Position numbers and translations under genes: made by a program. Below are positions 31,840 to 44,789 of a DNA stretch of 64,000 nucleotides, one piece after another (the stretch's first letter is position 1; each line of letters opens with the position of its first letter). This DNA comes from Liolophura sinensis (lineage: Eukaryota; Mollusca; Polyplacophora; Chitonida; Chitonidae), in assembly GCF_032854445.1 (NCBI RefSeq), contig NC_088299.1, forward strand, positions 15,061,608 to 15,125,607, given 5' to 3'. The notes under the pieces are model-generated. The model was given only the letters and a program-made list of their open reading frames with translations. It searched no databases and was not told the DNA's origin.

Positions 31840-33092
31840 GTACTCGCCGGCATATGCATTTTTTCAGTTGCAGCGTGCTAGAAATGGAAAAAAAACAAAG
31901 GCAGCATATATATGCAAGAAGTTAAAAAGATAGTCATATGAAAAGTAACGAATAAATAAATAAATAGATAATTTTTGCACCGTCGTCTGTCACTTCCTTA
32001 TATTTTGTAATATGACCAAATTGTCAGATCTTCAAAAATTTATGAGGGTCAAAAGTGGGTTAAAATAGATACGAATAACAGATGAAAAATCCTTTTCAAC
32101 GACCGCTCAAAGAAACCTTAGTAATAGTTTAGGGTGAATGAATATTTCGTCATTCTGTCTGGGGAGGACTAATTCCAATAACGTTGGTTGTCCTGTATTG
32201 TGATGGGAAGATCGGGGATCTGTGTAAAGCTTGATGTGTCGCGAGGCCGATCAATCGTACATTTCAGTATAATAACCAAACGTGAATCTGAAATGACGTC
32301 ATTAGTTATCGAATGACGCCATTAGTTATCGAATGACGTCAGCGCCGTGCTACTCAGTAGCCGAGTCTGTCCAACTAAAACCTGGTTGTATTGTGTGCAC
32401 ATTGATGCAGCTTTGTTGACCTTTGTTACTAGCCACTGAAAGTGGATCGGGAGATCAATCCATGCAATTCATTGAAAAGAATTTATCCTGTTGTACTGTT
32501 TGTTTTGTAATTGACCGCTTTAAGCTACAAGGGTTAGGTCACAATAGGGTACTGAACTGAAGTCGAAGAAACCAAATTCCTGTCCGTATTAGTGTGTTGT
32601 TGTCAGTCATATTGTTGTGACAGCAGTACTAGTATCGTAATTATACTTACTATGCGCGTTATAAGGTGACGATCGAGATGATTTATTATCTTGTCACGTC
32701 CTAAATACAGTACCATATAGCCTGGTCATAGGTCAACCTACGTCAACGATGGTTAGCTCATATTCATATATTATAACGTTGTTATAAGCATCAAACACGA
32801 GGGGGAGAAGAGGTGGGGGGGCCGAACTTCAGGTTGAGTTTAAGAGTTTAAACTTAATCTTTTCTGCCAATGTCTTCAAACGCACAAACTGAAAATGTAG
32901 TTCATACCAACATCTACAACATATTTGAATCTTGAAGCAATTTTAATCGGGCCACAGCCCCCGCAGTAACATGTAATTTTCTGTTTTCGTAGAACAGTTG
33001 AAGCCATCAAATCCTGATATATAACAATTTTCAGTATGGAATAAGGGTTAATGCTGATAACATTGTCTTTGCGAAAATGGCATTATACAGAC
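31840..33092. other. Mostly unrecognised; contains a CRE-like triplet
   Basis: No gene is supported. The one structured part is three CRE-like sites at 32294-32341, listed separately. A G-rich run occurs at 32810-32822. Confidence 0.4.
32294..32341. promoter_or_regulatory. Three CRE-like sites at exact 20-bp spacing
   Basis: TGACGTCA at 32294-32301, TGACGCCA at 32314-32321 and TGACGTCA at 32334-32341. They lie in a short tandem repeat whose unit also holds TTAGTTATCGAA. TGACGTCA is the palindromic CREB/ATF site. I see no core promoter nearby, so function is only a possibility. Confidence 0.45.
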
Positions 33093-33272
33093 AGACTCAT
33101 GCTGGCTTCCTCTCCGGCCGTAAGTGGGAAGGTCTCGCAGCAACCTGCGGATGGTCGTGGGTTGCCCACGGGCTCTGCCCGGTTTCCTCCCACAATAATG
33201 CGAGCTACCGTCGCATAAGTGAAATATTCTTGAGTACGGCGTAAAACACCAATCAAATAAATAAATAAATAT
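33093..33272 (+). mobile_element. SINE-A copy lacking the head
   Basis: CTCATGCTGGCTTCCTCTCC, ACCTGCGGATGGTCGTGGGT, CGGTTTCCTCCCACAATAAT, AAGTGAAATATTCTTGAGTA, CGGCGTAAAACACCAATCAA and an (AAAT)n tail. It is close to the apparent consensus. Confidence 0.93.
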
Positions 33273-36200
33273 ACAGACAGAAATACATAAATCAGAGATA
33301 TTAATCCATTCAACAGCGCTCAAATCACCGCAGGTATATATCACTAGGTTAGTATATTAATTAAAAATGAAAAAAAAAAATAAAGTCAACAAAAGTGTTG
33401 CAATATGTGAAAACAAACAACCGAATTCAAACGCCAAAGATCCTGTAAAAGATTCTGATCTGGCCAATACGCTGGGAGAAACAAACAAAAGATGTGGCGG
33501 TAGAAGGCAAATGGAAAGACAAGATAATCAAATACAAAAGTGAACCTCTTGGCTCGTGGGCGACTTCCCCACCCTCCCGCCCCGTCCCCCATAGGTGACT
33601 GACAATGATGTATGGAGGCTTAAAGCAATCAACGTTCCTCTTGCCCATTGATAGCCTAAGCAGGTATGAAGGGGCACCCTCGTCTAGCTACACTTCTCTC
33701 TTACGCCTTTCTCTTGTACCCTCCTCCTACACCGATTGCCTCTCAGGCCCATTTCACGGAAAAACGATCTCCGAAAGAAGACATGGGCTACATACTTGAG
33801 GAAGTCGTAAACATCTGCAAATATATCAAGGTTCAACATTCAAGTCGTTTCATGTCCTTCCTTTGGTTCGTTTCCGGAAGGCTTCATATTGTCAGGAACA
33901 TGTATTTCACCCAGTTTCGCTGGCACCTGATGTTGACGGTGATATTGACTGCACTGCGTCAGTCGAGCTTCACGTCTGTTTGAGTCGATCGGTGGAATAA
34001 TTCTCTGGGACAGGATTACGACGCTTAAGCGAGTTAAAATCAGTTGAAATTCAGTACCAATCACAGCGTCGATTTGGTTAATGACCCCAGCGCACAAAGT
34101 AAGAGTTGAATATAGTAACAAGATGTCCCTCAGTGGATTTTACCAACAATACCTCTGTCGTCAATGAATTCCAGAAATACCCACCCGACAAAGACAGCTA
34201 AGGTATTGACCAAATAAGCTGGGAATATAAAATAAATGAAAAAAAAAAACATTATCGCCTCCCGACTGGCAGGTGATACAATTCTTATACATGTAGTTTA
34301 GACTCTGCTAACAGAGACCTCGTAATTAGACTATCCAGGTAAAACTGAAAATGATCACCTAGCCCGGGGACAGAGCAAGGTAATCGAAAAAAAAAAAACA
34401 ACCTAAAAAACAAAAAACAAGCATGGGACTCTAGAATGAATTCCAAGTAATACGTATAATCTTCCAAAATTGATAGCAGTCTTAGATTCCTTCTGGTGGA
34501 AGAAGGATGAGCTAATCTCTAGTCTCTCAAATGGTATTATCATAGCGCTCTGCTGCAATAGAATGGCGCCAAATCTGGACATATACCTAACCTAAGTGTT
34601 TAGGCATGTTGCGTATGTGCGTAATGTGCCTATTTTAGAACACCTGACACTCCTGTGCTACAAAACCAATTGAATAGAAAACCTCCACCCACTCACTAAC
34701 TAAACCTCTGACGTAATGGTAAGGGCATCTTTATACAAAACAGCTGTGGCCTGTAGGCTAGATTTCTTATAAGTAAGACTGATAAAGCATAAAGCAATGT
34801 AGACATAATTTAAATGCAGCTTGTCTCAAGAGACGTCCATGAGGGTTGAGGAATCTCTTATATGTCTTATATCATCCATTTTGAGGGTCCTTGACGATCT
34901 GACGTTTTGAAGCGCTGGCTCGTGGCGAATATCATCGCCTTTGACTTATGAGGCGACAACCGCAACAGCCAGAGCTGGTTCAGCTCTCTGCAGGGCAAAG
35001 GTCCTTGGTTCAACCCTCTAAGTTGAATTTTGAAACATTAATCATTGAATCTATCATCATTCCTCAACGGTCGTATCCTAGGTCTGAATGGTTCCATATC
35101 ACCAATTCCTCAATGTCATATGGTAGTTCAGCTAAGTTTTCTGGTGGAACAGGTATTTTTGTCTTTTTCTTGTACTTATTTCACTAGGTGATGGTGGACA
35201 CCGGAGTACCCGGAGAGGTCATTGATCAGGGGCTGTTCGGCTGTAGTAAGAACAACGCTTACAAGCGAATCTGTATGGCATTTAAGAGCTTTTCACCGGA
35301 AACCGAATTGCCGAATTGCTTGGACTAAATCAGTAAATTCTTCAAGTATATAGGAAATCTTCAGACTTAAAACCACAACTGAAACAAGAGAAATTGGATT
35401 TAAAATAAACGAAGTTGAATAAACGATTATGACTTAAAGTCATGTTGGCAACATTTAGCCATAAAACAAAGCAGTGAAAGGTTTTGGATACGATGATGAG
35501 AAGAGTTGGATTTAAGTCTGTGTCGCATTTTGACAGCCGCTCAGGTCATATATTACCTTTGCTTAAGAAAAGGACGGAAACAAAGAACTAAATCGAAAGG
35601 AACGAAAGTAGAAACGTTGGAAATAAATATGAAGCGACTTAATGGGCTATAGCTGGCCTGATGTGTTTCCGGAAGGGAAGTCGATGTCAGTCAGCCATTC
35701 TGTCAATTCCTCCTCGAACATCCCTGCCACATTTGCATGAACAAATGTCGTACACGATTGAATTAGGCCGAGCTACTAGCGGTCATCTCAGAGTTCTGTG
35801 ACATCAACTGGTTTTAACTGATTGCTTAGCTTTTGGAGGAGACTATATTTAACTTCAGCAACTCCTAACGAGGCTTACTTTGACGTCGGAATATTTCCGA
35901 AGTACACCAATATAAACACGCGGAGAGGGCGCGTAACAGAGTGAAGTGGTCGACGTTTGCAAATAAGAATCCGGATTCTTTACCGGACTGTGTTTGTTTT
36001 AAAGAATTCTCTCGAGGGAATCGGCCTAGTCTTCAACGGCCTCGACACTTTTAAGTGTTCCTGCCATCCCCTGCATGGACGATTCCCGACCCAGTTGATA
36101 GGGGTTGTGTATCGACCGTTCATCGGGCAATTCGCCTCTCTATAAAACTCTATTCCGGTTTAATCGTCTGTCGATGAGTCAATGCTAATGCCGCACAGCT

Positions 36201-36965
36201 TTTCTAGGGGCATCTTATCGGCTCTCTTTTAAACATCTGCCCTGGGTTCGCCAGCGTTTTGAAATGCCAACCGGAAGTCTGTTGGAAAGCCCTGGTATAC
36301 CCTCCACATAAATAAAGCCCTTTGCCTGAGAGATACTTTAAAAAGCTGCCCTGGGTTTACTAAAGGTCCCTTTCCTTGGGCTAGCTTCTGTCAGTTCATT
36401 ATACCAGGTTATCCGGTTGATTCGGGTGAGGGAGAGAAACAAGAGAGCTACTAATCACTCGTCAGTCTGACCTTACAGATTTAAGCCGGTGTGTCACCGC
36501 TTCGTTATGTGAAGTGACTGCTGGTGACTGGTCTATTACACAGGTTAATGTTACTAATGTTACTTACAGCAGCTCCACGATGAGGCTAAATCATGATGTA
36601 AACCACAGTTATAAAACGGCTTAATTAACTCGGTGAAATTAACAACAACTCATTATCAGTGTAATATCGAAACGCCTGGATGATTGATTCCATGCAAGTT
36701 GTTATAAATGGATGTCAGTGGTCCCGTAATGTCGGTGTCCACGGACTTGTAGTATCGCCATGTAGGTGCTTAGTGCCTGCAGTCAATTAATATCTGTGTG
36801 TAATGAACTGTTGTAGAGAAATGTCCATTTATAATGTTGAATAACATTGGTGGTACTCAGTGATAGGCAATATAAGCGTCATGTCCGACATTCGTATACC
36901 GGAACATGCAACAAGTATGCATAATAATCTGCATATTCATGATGTCGACATGCGAACAGTTTCCT
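33273..36965. other. Long unrecognised stretch, 3.7 kb
   Basis: No repeat family seen elsewhere in the window recurs here, and no open frame exceeds 105 codons (33666-33983, no domain recognised). Poly-A runs occur at 33369, 34240 and 34388. This is one of the best candidates for unique intron or spacer. Exons of a spaced gene could be missed by eye. Confidence 0.4.
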
Positions 36966-37069
36966 GGGTTTCCCATACGCTCTCTCTGCTTTCCCCCGTC
37001 CTATGAGTGGAATAGTCGAGGGTACGGAATAAAAAAACAAATAAATAAATAAATTAATAAATAAATAAA
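36966..37069 (+). mobile_element. SINE-A 3' fragment, diverged
   Basis: GGGTTTCCCATACGCTCTCT, TATGAGTGGAATAGTCGAGG and a long (AAAT)n tail. Confidence 0.7.
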
Positions 37070-37189
37070 CAGTAACGTAAAGTCAGGAGGTGATCTGCAG
37101 TAACGAAATATTTGTGATACAAGAACGTAATATCCGTTCGCAAGTAGCGTAGTAGGGGAAAACTGTGTCGTGCAGTGACGTAAAATGTT

Positions 37190-37738
37190 GGTACGCAATG
37201 ATCCGCAGACCAGTAATGTCGGCAAGTAATGATCCGCAGCCTCTTTATATCGATACCTAATCATCCACAGTCCCGTTATATCGGTACGGGATGATCCGCA
37301 GTCCCATTATATCGGTACGTAATAATCCGCAGCCCCGTTATGTCGGTACGTAATAATCCGCAGTCCCGTTATGTCGGTACGTAATGATCCGCAGTCCCGG
37401 TCATGTCGGAACGTAATTTTCCGCAGTGCCGTTACGTCGGTACGTAATAATCCGCAGTGCCGTTATATCGGTACATAATGATCCGCAGTCCCGGTCATGT
37501 CGGTACGTAATAATCCGCAGTCCCGTTATGTCGGTACGTAATAATCCGCAGTCCCGGTCATGTCGGTACGTAATAATCCGCAGTGCCGTTATATCGGTAC
37601 ATAATGATCCGCCGTCCCGGTCATGTCAGTACGTAATAATCCGCAGTGCCGTTATGTCGGTACGTAATAATCCGCATTGCCGTTATGTCGGTACGTAATA
37701 ATCCGCAGTGCCGTTATATCGGTACGTAATGATCAGCA
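37190..37738. repeat. Minisatellite, 31-bp unit, about 17 copies
   Basis: The unit is CCCGTTATGTCGGTACGTAA plus TAATCCGCAGT. Variants include CCCGGTCATG, GTGCCGTTATA and TAATGATCCG. Looser units begin near 37080. The 90-codon frame at 37426-37698 is a by-product of the array. Confidence 0.97.
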
Positions 37739-40059
37739 ATATCGTAAGGCTGGTGGGTTTGATCCTCAGTAACGCCTGAACATCAAAGATCTACCGTGCC
37801 TTTAATGACACCCAGCAGGAAATATTTCACCAAACATTTTAACAACATGAGTCAGTTTTGTTCTTTAAACTAATAATTAACTAATTTGTTAATAACTGCG
37901 TAATGCGCATGAAAGCAGGTTGGCCAGCTGTGAGTGGACAACTGCTGACCACCACACAGGCAATCACGATAAGGGAGATTTCCGATTTCTTTTGCATACA
38001 AATACTTCTGCACTGTTGACTCCGCGGCTGCACGAGAATTTTGCTCTTCGACCTGTATACTGATTCACCTCAATTCTATATAAAGTGCTTTCCGGTTAAT
38101 TGAGAGGGTAATTTTGGCCCGTATTACGTCACGCTGGCCTATCTTTGGCCGATACTCTACATAAAGGATAAGTTGACGCCTACACTTGGCAATCCGACTG
38201 TATACACATATACACGGTTGCCACTGCTTTATTAACAGCTTAATTAAGTTGTGATAGAAAAGTAGTCCGTGTATGGATTTAGGCCGAGGCAGAGTACATG
38301 AAGCGTCGTCATCAGCATAAACAGAAGCAATGACAGCTGGCCTCAACAAATGTTGAAACATGCTCAACAATGGTTTCACCACTGAATGCTACCGAAATCC
38401 ACGTGCAACCTGTCCCAGAAGTCCTCAGTAAAACTGTAACTGAAGGAAGCTCTGTCTATGTGAATGTCATTTAGTCTTATCCATAACCATTTCATCCAAT
38501 CGACTTAATACTTACCACGTGTATTGGCGGGGACCAATGATAGTGCAGTGGCGAATTTCGAAAAAATCTGTATGCTTAATAATTAGACCATGATAACTAA
38601 CAATAATATAAATCAGTGTTTTTTAATTTTGAACCTGAACTTGACCTTTGAAAGCAATCCGAAGACAGTACATACATACAGGATCACTGGACTATCAAAA
38701 CGAGAACAAAAGGTGGGAAATTAATAACATTCGCTGTGTCGTTAAATTTTTATTTGTGACTAAGCAAATATTTTTCATTTCATTTACCCGGCATTTTTCT
38801 TTGTTCTTTGTTGTACTTTTTTCGTTTCTTTTTAATTATAGTTTTTCTCTTAATAAAAACGCATTACAGAACATGAGTTATGTTCCGACGTCACCAGCTC
38901 TGTTTATCTGTAAACTCTTCCTTGATTTTGAGCAAGCTATAGTTTTGTTTATGAAGTTCATTATCTTATAGACCCACAAGTTTTAGTTGTTTCTTGCGTG
39001 TTTTTTAAGCTTGACTTTGTGTTTCATAGAGTTTCCGGTAACATATTTTGTGTAAAGTTAAATGGAAAATAGTTGATTGTAGACCCTACATTTGAATTTA
39101 CCACTGACTGTCAACTTAAATTACGGCGCCTGTATAAAGGAATTGCAAGGCGATTGTAAAGTTTTGAAGTTACAATTTTGATCGTAGGTCACATTTGACT
39201 CGAACATAAATGGCATGTGTAAATGGACAATGTGCCGGTCAGTAACTTTTCTTGTCTTCATTTTCAAAAGAGTTCTACATCTTAATGATTGAGCAGTTAA
39301 CAACAATATGCAACCATGCTCGTAACATCTTTTTGAGACAATTACATAGCGCATCATTGTAAACCGAGTCGAAAAGTACAAACTAACAGTATATCTAAGG
39401 CAAGTATTTTGTACTTAGCGTTAATTTTAGAGCCGTTGTAAATATTTACAATCTATGTATTTAGGGTCGACCTGATTATAATTTCTGGTTGTAAGTTACA
39501 ACTGTCGTAGGTTATAATCCCTTCGTGCATGAGGGTGTCGATTGTTAGGTAAGGCTACGATCGAGAGCTTAGTGATTTACAACGAACTTATGCTTACGGC
39601 CCCTTTGCGCAAGCAGCCAATGGTAGTAGACGTATTCATCAGTTGCCACATCAACGATGTGGCAAAGGCATACGTGTGTATTTCCAGTGCGTAGTCAGCA
39701 ATACTTTGTATAATAATATATAGGTCCATATATTATATACAATATCCTGCTATACAGCAAGAAAAATATATAACTGTATCCCTGTTACGCTTTTAATGCA
39801 ACTGTTCACATAACATAGCGGTGATCTTAAAACTGTGTCATGTTTATACAGTCACTGGTGAGATATGTATACACGATATACAAGGCTTGACAGGATATTA
39901 ACATAACAATATAGATATTCAAGTAATCTCTCTTGTGATACAATCAAAGGGACAGAAAACCGGAATCGTATTTGTGCTATATGGAGATTCTCCTTTAATT
40001 CCAGTCAACTCGGATATAGTTCCTTCACTCCTTCCTTTCTATAGGGCTTATTTACTTCC
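37739..40059. other. Unrecognised, A+T-rich stretch
   Basis: The frames at 38065-38382 (105 codons) and 38648-38971 (107 codons, Phe/Leu-rich) have no recognisable domain and sit in A+T-rich DNA. No repeats shared with the rest of the window were seen. Confidence 0.4.
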
Positions 40060-40890
40060 AGGTCGTCTTTATCTATGCGTCAAAACAGACATTCGTATAC
40101 CAGCCGTGAACCAAAATTAACGTTCATCTGATAGATACAACGTTTGGTGAATGTAAAAGAGCGGGGCTTTGCGAAGCTGATTGTTCTTCAACATACTCCG
40201 CATATCGTCATATTCATATATGAATAAGTGAACGTCTGCTGACAGGCGGGTACAGATAGTGTCATTGGGATAACCTGTATGCTGTTGATGTATCGCGCTG
40301 TCGAGCGTCACGTACATGTTATCAATCAGAAATTTGAGCACTTCTGTAAATCATGCAACATCCCAAGAATGGTAATCTGAATAGAGTTTCGAACTAAAAA
40401 ATGGCTTGTAAACTCTGACATTTATGAAATAATGGCCTATCTTTTGAAACAGCAGACAATCAGTTTACTAATCTATGCGTGGACCAAGACGACGTTTAGC
40501 ACGAACCACCAAGAAACTGAGTATATGGAGTGTAAAATTAGGACGGAATCATACAAAGAAAAGCAGTTGTTGGAAAGACTCAGATGTTGGAAAGACGCAA
40601 GGAATGTTCTTAAGTTGCCGATAATAAAATATGTATCTCAGAGATCATTTTCAGACACATATTTACCCACAAAAGAATTTCACTCATTTAAAAACTTAAG
40701 AAACTCACAGTGAAGGCGTTTGACACACTTATTCCAGATTTTGCAGTAATAACATATCATGTCGATTGAAATCATGACATAGCACACAGGATCTAACAAT
40801 TGCAAATCCAGGACCCTTTATAGCTTTATATAGCTGCCCAAGCAAGGATAATTGTCAAAATTGAAGCCATCCCTTTTCATAGTAAAGTCT
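40060..40890 (-). mobile_element. Composite decayed PLE (tail - RT palm - tail)
   Basis: On the minus strand, from right to left: an RT thumb remnant (reverse of CAAGGATAATTGTCAAAATT, about 40845-40875) and a PLE 3' region (40490-40735; CTCAGATGTTGGAAAGACGC, ATAAAATATGTATCTCAGAG). Then an RT palm piece (40117-40430), then a second PLE 3' end (GCGTCAAAACAGACATTCGT at 40077). Two tails with RT coding between them is what a tandem PLE pair with deletions would leave. Confidence 0.78.
40117..40341 (-). pseudogene. PLE reverse transcriptase palm fragment
   Basis: A 74-codon frame: L-K-F-L-I-D-N-M-Y-V-T, then H-Q-Q-H-T-G-Y-P-N-D-T, a mutated version of the motif G-I-P-M-G-T-N-C-A-P seen at about 18725. 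It goes on to L-S-A-D-V-H-L-F-I-Y-E-Y-D and ends near the Y-I-D-D position as Y-L-S-D. Key residues are lost, so it cannot be functional. Confidence 0.8.
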
Positions 40891-41300
40891 AAAAGAGAGG
40901 AGAACGTTTTGGTCTTTGGTACAAATATAGGTCCAGTGTTTTTTTTTATAAGGCGCTGAACTAAATTCAGTCGAGAAGTGCCATGTACATACATGTTTGT
41001 ACTGCACTGGACCTTTAAAAAAATATTAATCTTCAGTTAATGTCTTTGAATTATTTAGTACATACATTACTTCGGATAACTAAGACATATCTTTCCAAGA
41101 TACACATAACAATAGAAGGTTTTTGCAAGTAGAATAATTTTGGTACATGTGTCTGAACGTCGTCCGTGCTATTTTCCACACAATGACTAATATTAAAAGG
41201 ATATGGTAAGCGCAAAGCACTACAATTTCCGACATAGACTTGCACCCTCAGAGAATTAATGTCTGTATATTAATGGCAAGAAAATCATCTAATGCAAACT

Positions 41301-41533
41301 TATTTGGTTTGTATTTTACGCCTTACTCAAGAATATTTCACTTATAAGATGACAGCAAACAATATGACGGGTAGGCCATCTGGACCACCCTATCAGCGGG
41401 AAGAATCACTAAATGGGAAAAGGACAATGTCAAAAATTCTCTAGCTGGTCGAGGCTGGAAATGAACCAGTACTTCGTGTGTGCAAGCCATCGATACACAG
41501 ATGTTTTAACCGTGCGGTTACGAACGGCCCAGT
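41301..41533 (-). mobile_element. SINE-A-like copy with diverged tRNA-like head
   Basis: The tail side reads GTATTTTACGCCTTACTCAA and GAATATTTCACTTATAAGAT. At the far end the reverse complement has a tRNA-like head with a B-box-like GGTTCATTTCC (about 41470) and a CCGCACGGTTAAAACA segment. The middle is diverged or replaced, so the head may come from another SINE family. Confidence 0.6.
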
Positions 41534-42899
41534 AAAGTTAAGATACTATATTACAAGTAAACAGATTGCCAGGAATCCAGGTGTTGGTCATCGGATAATA
41601 TTATCTGGCCAATGAGAAAACATATGCACTTTATATTACCGTTAATTTTGTCACTGCTTTGAATGAAAAAAATTCAGCTTGTATATATGACATTTTATTG
41701 AGGGAGAGTTTCCACTTTTACCGACATCAAAAGCACACACACATCCATTGGAGTGCAGCTACTTCAGTCGACTCAGAAGTATTCATGTACAACTAGCCCT
41801 TTTAACTTGGATAGGCAAATCCAGTGCTTGACAGTCAAACATGCCATTACAGGCGGCGGCTTTTCCAGTTAGCCCTCATTTCGCCAATGCTTATTCCATC
41901 CAGTGACATTAAGGAACGCATATACAAGTCCGCTATGGATGGTAATTTGATCATGGGTCATAATAAACTGAGTCAGTTCGATTCACTTCGCCGTTTGATT
42001 AGGTTATTGGGAAATAGGTTTCAATAATTTTCTCGTGTCAACTTTGGGGGTTTTAGATGCACTTGAGTTTATGGCGGACAACTGCGGTACATTTCCCTGC
42101 GATGTTTACTACCACCCCCGCCCATCACCTAGCTTCTGATGGGACTGTTTCACGCGTTGCCATGGTTGTAGGATATGTCCCTCGACAACATCCTCTTTGA
42201 ATCCCTCTCTCCTCAACTAGAATGATGTGTCGACTTTAATGGGCCAGTATAACTGCGTCGTCAATGCATTACGCAAGGCCTCTGCTCGGATATCCCGCTA
42301 TGAGGCTATATCGGCCATCACATTATCTGTTACGGTTTTCATCACCTCTTATTGATTTTTGTCGGTGAAATAAAACAAAACGCTAACAACTCCACTTCAT
42401 TTCTTGTCGACGAATCACTTTGCAATCTCTGTCATTTTATTTTCTCTATAATATTATTTCGGATTATTTTTTGCACTCGGTGGAGTATTAGGATTGTTGG
42501 ATATTTAATTTTCCATTTCCTTTGGTTGTCAAAATCAGGTGTTTTTTTAACACCTGGTTTCCAAAATTATGCCTTTTGTCAAACGCGAAAGAAGCATTTG
42601 ACAAAAGAGAAAACAACAGTGAATTGCACAGAACACGTTAGGGCACCAAACCCTTCCCACATACCCTAATTCTTCTCATTTTAGGATAGACTTTAGTAGT
42701 GCTATAAGCACAGAATTACGTTTCTCTCCCAGCCTTTTTTGGAAAAGTAAAGATATGAATGTGTTGTTCATTAGATGGACTAACCTTGTGAAATAAAAAT
42801 AAACTAAATGTTCCTGCTGCTGGTACATTGGCTCAAAGAGCATTCCTGGTGTCGCAAAATATAGAAGAATTAGAGTAAAGTAGCGCGGGTTTGAAGACA
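41534..42899. other. Unrecognised stretch
   Basis: The frames at 41824-42027 and 42352-42669 have no recognisable domain. No repeat recognised. Confidence 0.35.
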
Positions 42900-43225
42900 A
42901 AGCGTCCCCGAGGCGTGGTCCCTTTGCATTGTTTTACTGTTATTGTATGTTAAATGTCATGAGGGCACAGCGTTATGAGTAATTCTGGACCAATGACGTC
43001 TAATAAATTGCAGTTAACATCATTTTTCTTTACTTAATTCTGCTTAAGCCTAGTACGTGTAATTTGCTACTATTTATGCATTTACATGACCACTTGGAGT
43101 AAAGCTCTAACTGAGGTAAATTAAGAAGAGGCCGTATTTCACCGGTTACGTGTGACCATTTGTCAAGTATGACACTGTCGTCGCTGCTATGATTTTGTCG
43201 CTATGCTGTACGTCTTAATTATGTT
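42900..43225 (-). repeat. Repeat X, fullest copy (first of a pair)
   Basis: Begins CCCCGAGGCGTGGTCCCTTT, then TATTGTATGTTAAATGTCAT, GACGTCTAATAAATTGCAGT, TAATTCTGCTTAAGCC, CCGTATTTCACCGGTTACGT and TCGTCGCTGCTATGATTTTG. It gives the best estimate of length, ~320 bp. Confidence 0.82.
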
Positions 43226-43264
43226 ATATTCCTACACAAACATAAGATTCTACTAGTGGACTAA

Positions 43265-43480
43265 ACATCCCCGAGGACTGTTCCCTTTGAATTGCTTTAA
43301 TGCTATTGTATGTTAAATGTCATGACATCACAGCGTTTTGAATAATTCTAGACCAGAGATGTGTAATAAAATGCAATTAACATCAATGCATTTTTTTTTA
43401 CCTAATTTTATCATTTGCTAACTATCACACTGTCGTCGCTGCTCTGGTTTTTGTCTCTATGCTGTACGTATGATACATTC
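43265..43480 (-). repeat. Repeat X, second of a pair, internally deleted
   Basis: CCCCGAGGACTGTTCCCTTT, GCTATTGTATGTTAAATGTC, CACAGCGTTTTGAATAATTC and CACTGTCGTCGCTGCTCTGG. About 100 bp in the middle is missing relative to the first copy. Same orientation, so perhaps a tandem duplication. Confidence 0.82.
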
Positions 43481-44789
43481 TAACTCATATACACGGGGAG
43501 ATATGGCGGTTGTGATATGATCGTCTGATATCTCCATCGCATTAGTGACAAATTCCTGTTTATGGAGTGAAGCAACAACTGAAATGTTACTAAATCAATA
43601 ATAATCTGATTAAATTGCAGTTGATGGATGGTGAATATCCTCAGATACAGATTAGCTGTTATCTGTAGAATAGGTAACCCGTTTTCTCGTTCCTTTAAGG
43701 TGTCACTCCCGCCACACCCCTGAACATAGAGGCCGGATGCTTTAATATAGCTTGAGATGGAATGGCTGTTACTTTAAGTCAGGGACTATGTAAGCTACCC
43801 GTCGAAGGGCGGTTGTTTTCTCTAGGCTATGCTCGATTTCCTCAGATAATGTCTCAACCGCCATCGCATTCTTGTGAAATATCCCTGAGAAACGTGTTAT
43901 AGCCTAACGAAATAAACACATAAATAAATGTCCCTTAAGGTTATCGCTGGACACGTCATTATTTTTCATCCTATTTTAGGATACCGATTCAGATTCCGCT
44001 GAAGCGATAGCTATTGATTGTATAATGACCAATGGCACATCATAAAATAAAGACAGTTTGAACTGCGGATCAGTGCAAAATGCTGCGGAGGCATTTTGGT
44101 TATACATGTAATTACTGTATACCCGATAGCCATGATACGCCTTGGCTACAAACAGGCATGACGCGTACAGCGCATCTATACGTCCGGATGTCATCCCAGT
44201 CCGCACCTTGTCCACGGGATTGACGCGCGGTCGCCAACGAGTCTGAACCAATGTAGCGCTTTGTTACTCTAGTCATTAACAAATTGAGGTGGGGGAGAGG
44301 GGGAGGGGGGTCTGGCGCGTGCACTCATTGTGCTACTCTCTGGTGGCAGATAACCTGATAACGCAACCATCCCTTGTTTTAAGTAAATCCCCGCAGGGAT
44401 CGCATATCCCTGGGGAAGGGCCTTTCACGTGGAATCAGTTGCTGCCACCTCACCCTGAATGGAACAGGTTGAGGCTAGGGAAGGAAGTGGCGTACAAAGG
44501 CGGCAAATCACGATGTTTTAAATCAAGGCAGGTAGAACTAGCACATGGCGGAAAACACACTCTGAATTTAATTTATTTATCAAGCAAAACATATACAAAA
44601 TGATAACAGAACATACAACATTAAGGTTACATAACAGCTTTAAGGTTACATATTACGAGTGAATTAGTTTGAAAGTACACTAAACATAATTAAAACGACC
44701 AGAACTAATTAGACAATTGAAAGTGAAAGTTATGACACTAGTTATATGGGATGTAGAACATATAAATTGGAACTGTGTTAATATAAAGT
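43481..44789. other. Unrecognised stretch
   Basis: A short (AAAT)-like tail at 43908-43930 may be a SINE remnant. A purine-rich run is at 44286-44313. The 104-codon frame (44289-44603) is not recognisable. Confidence 0.4.

Noticed and set aside
37426-37698. 90-codon Arg/Ser-rich frame
   Set aside because: Reading of the 31-bp minisatellite.
38648-38971. Hydrophobic 107-codon frame considered as a membrane protein
   Set aside because: The hydrophobicity follows from T-rich sequence, and no conserved feature or gene context supports it.
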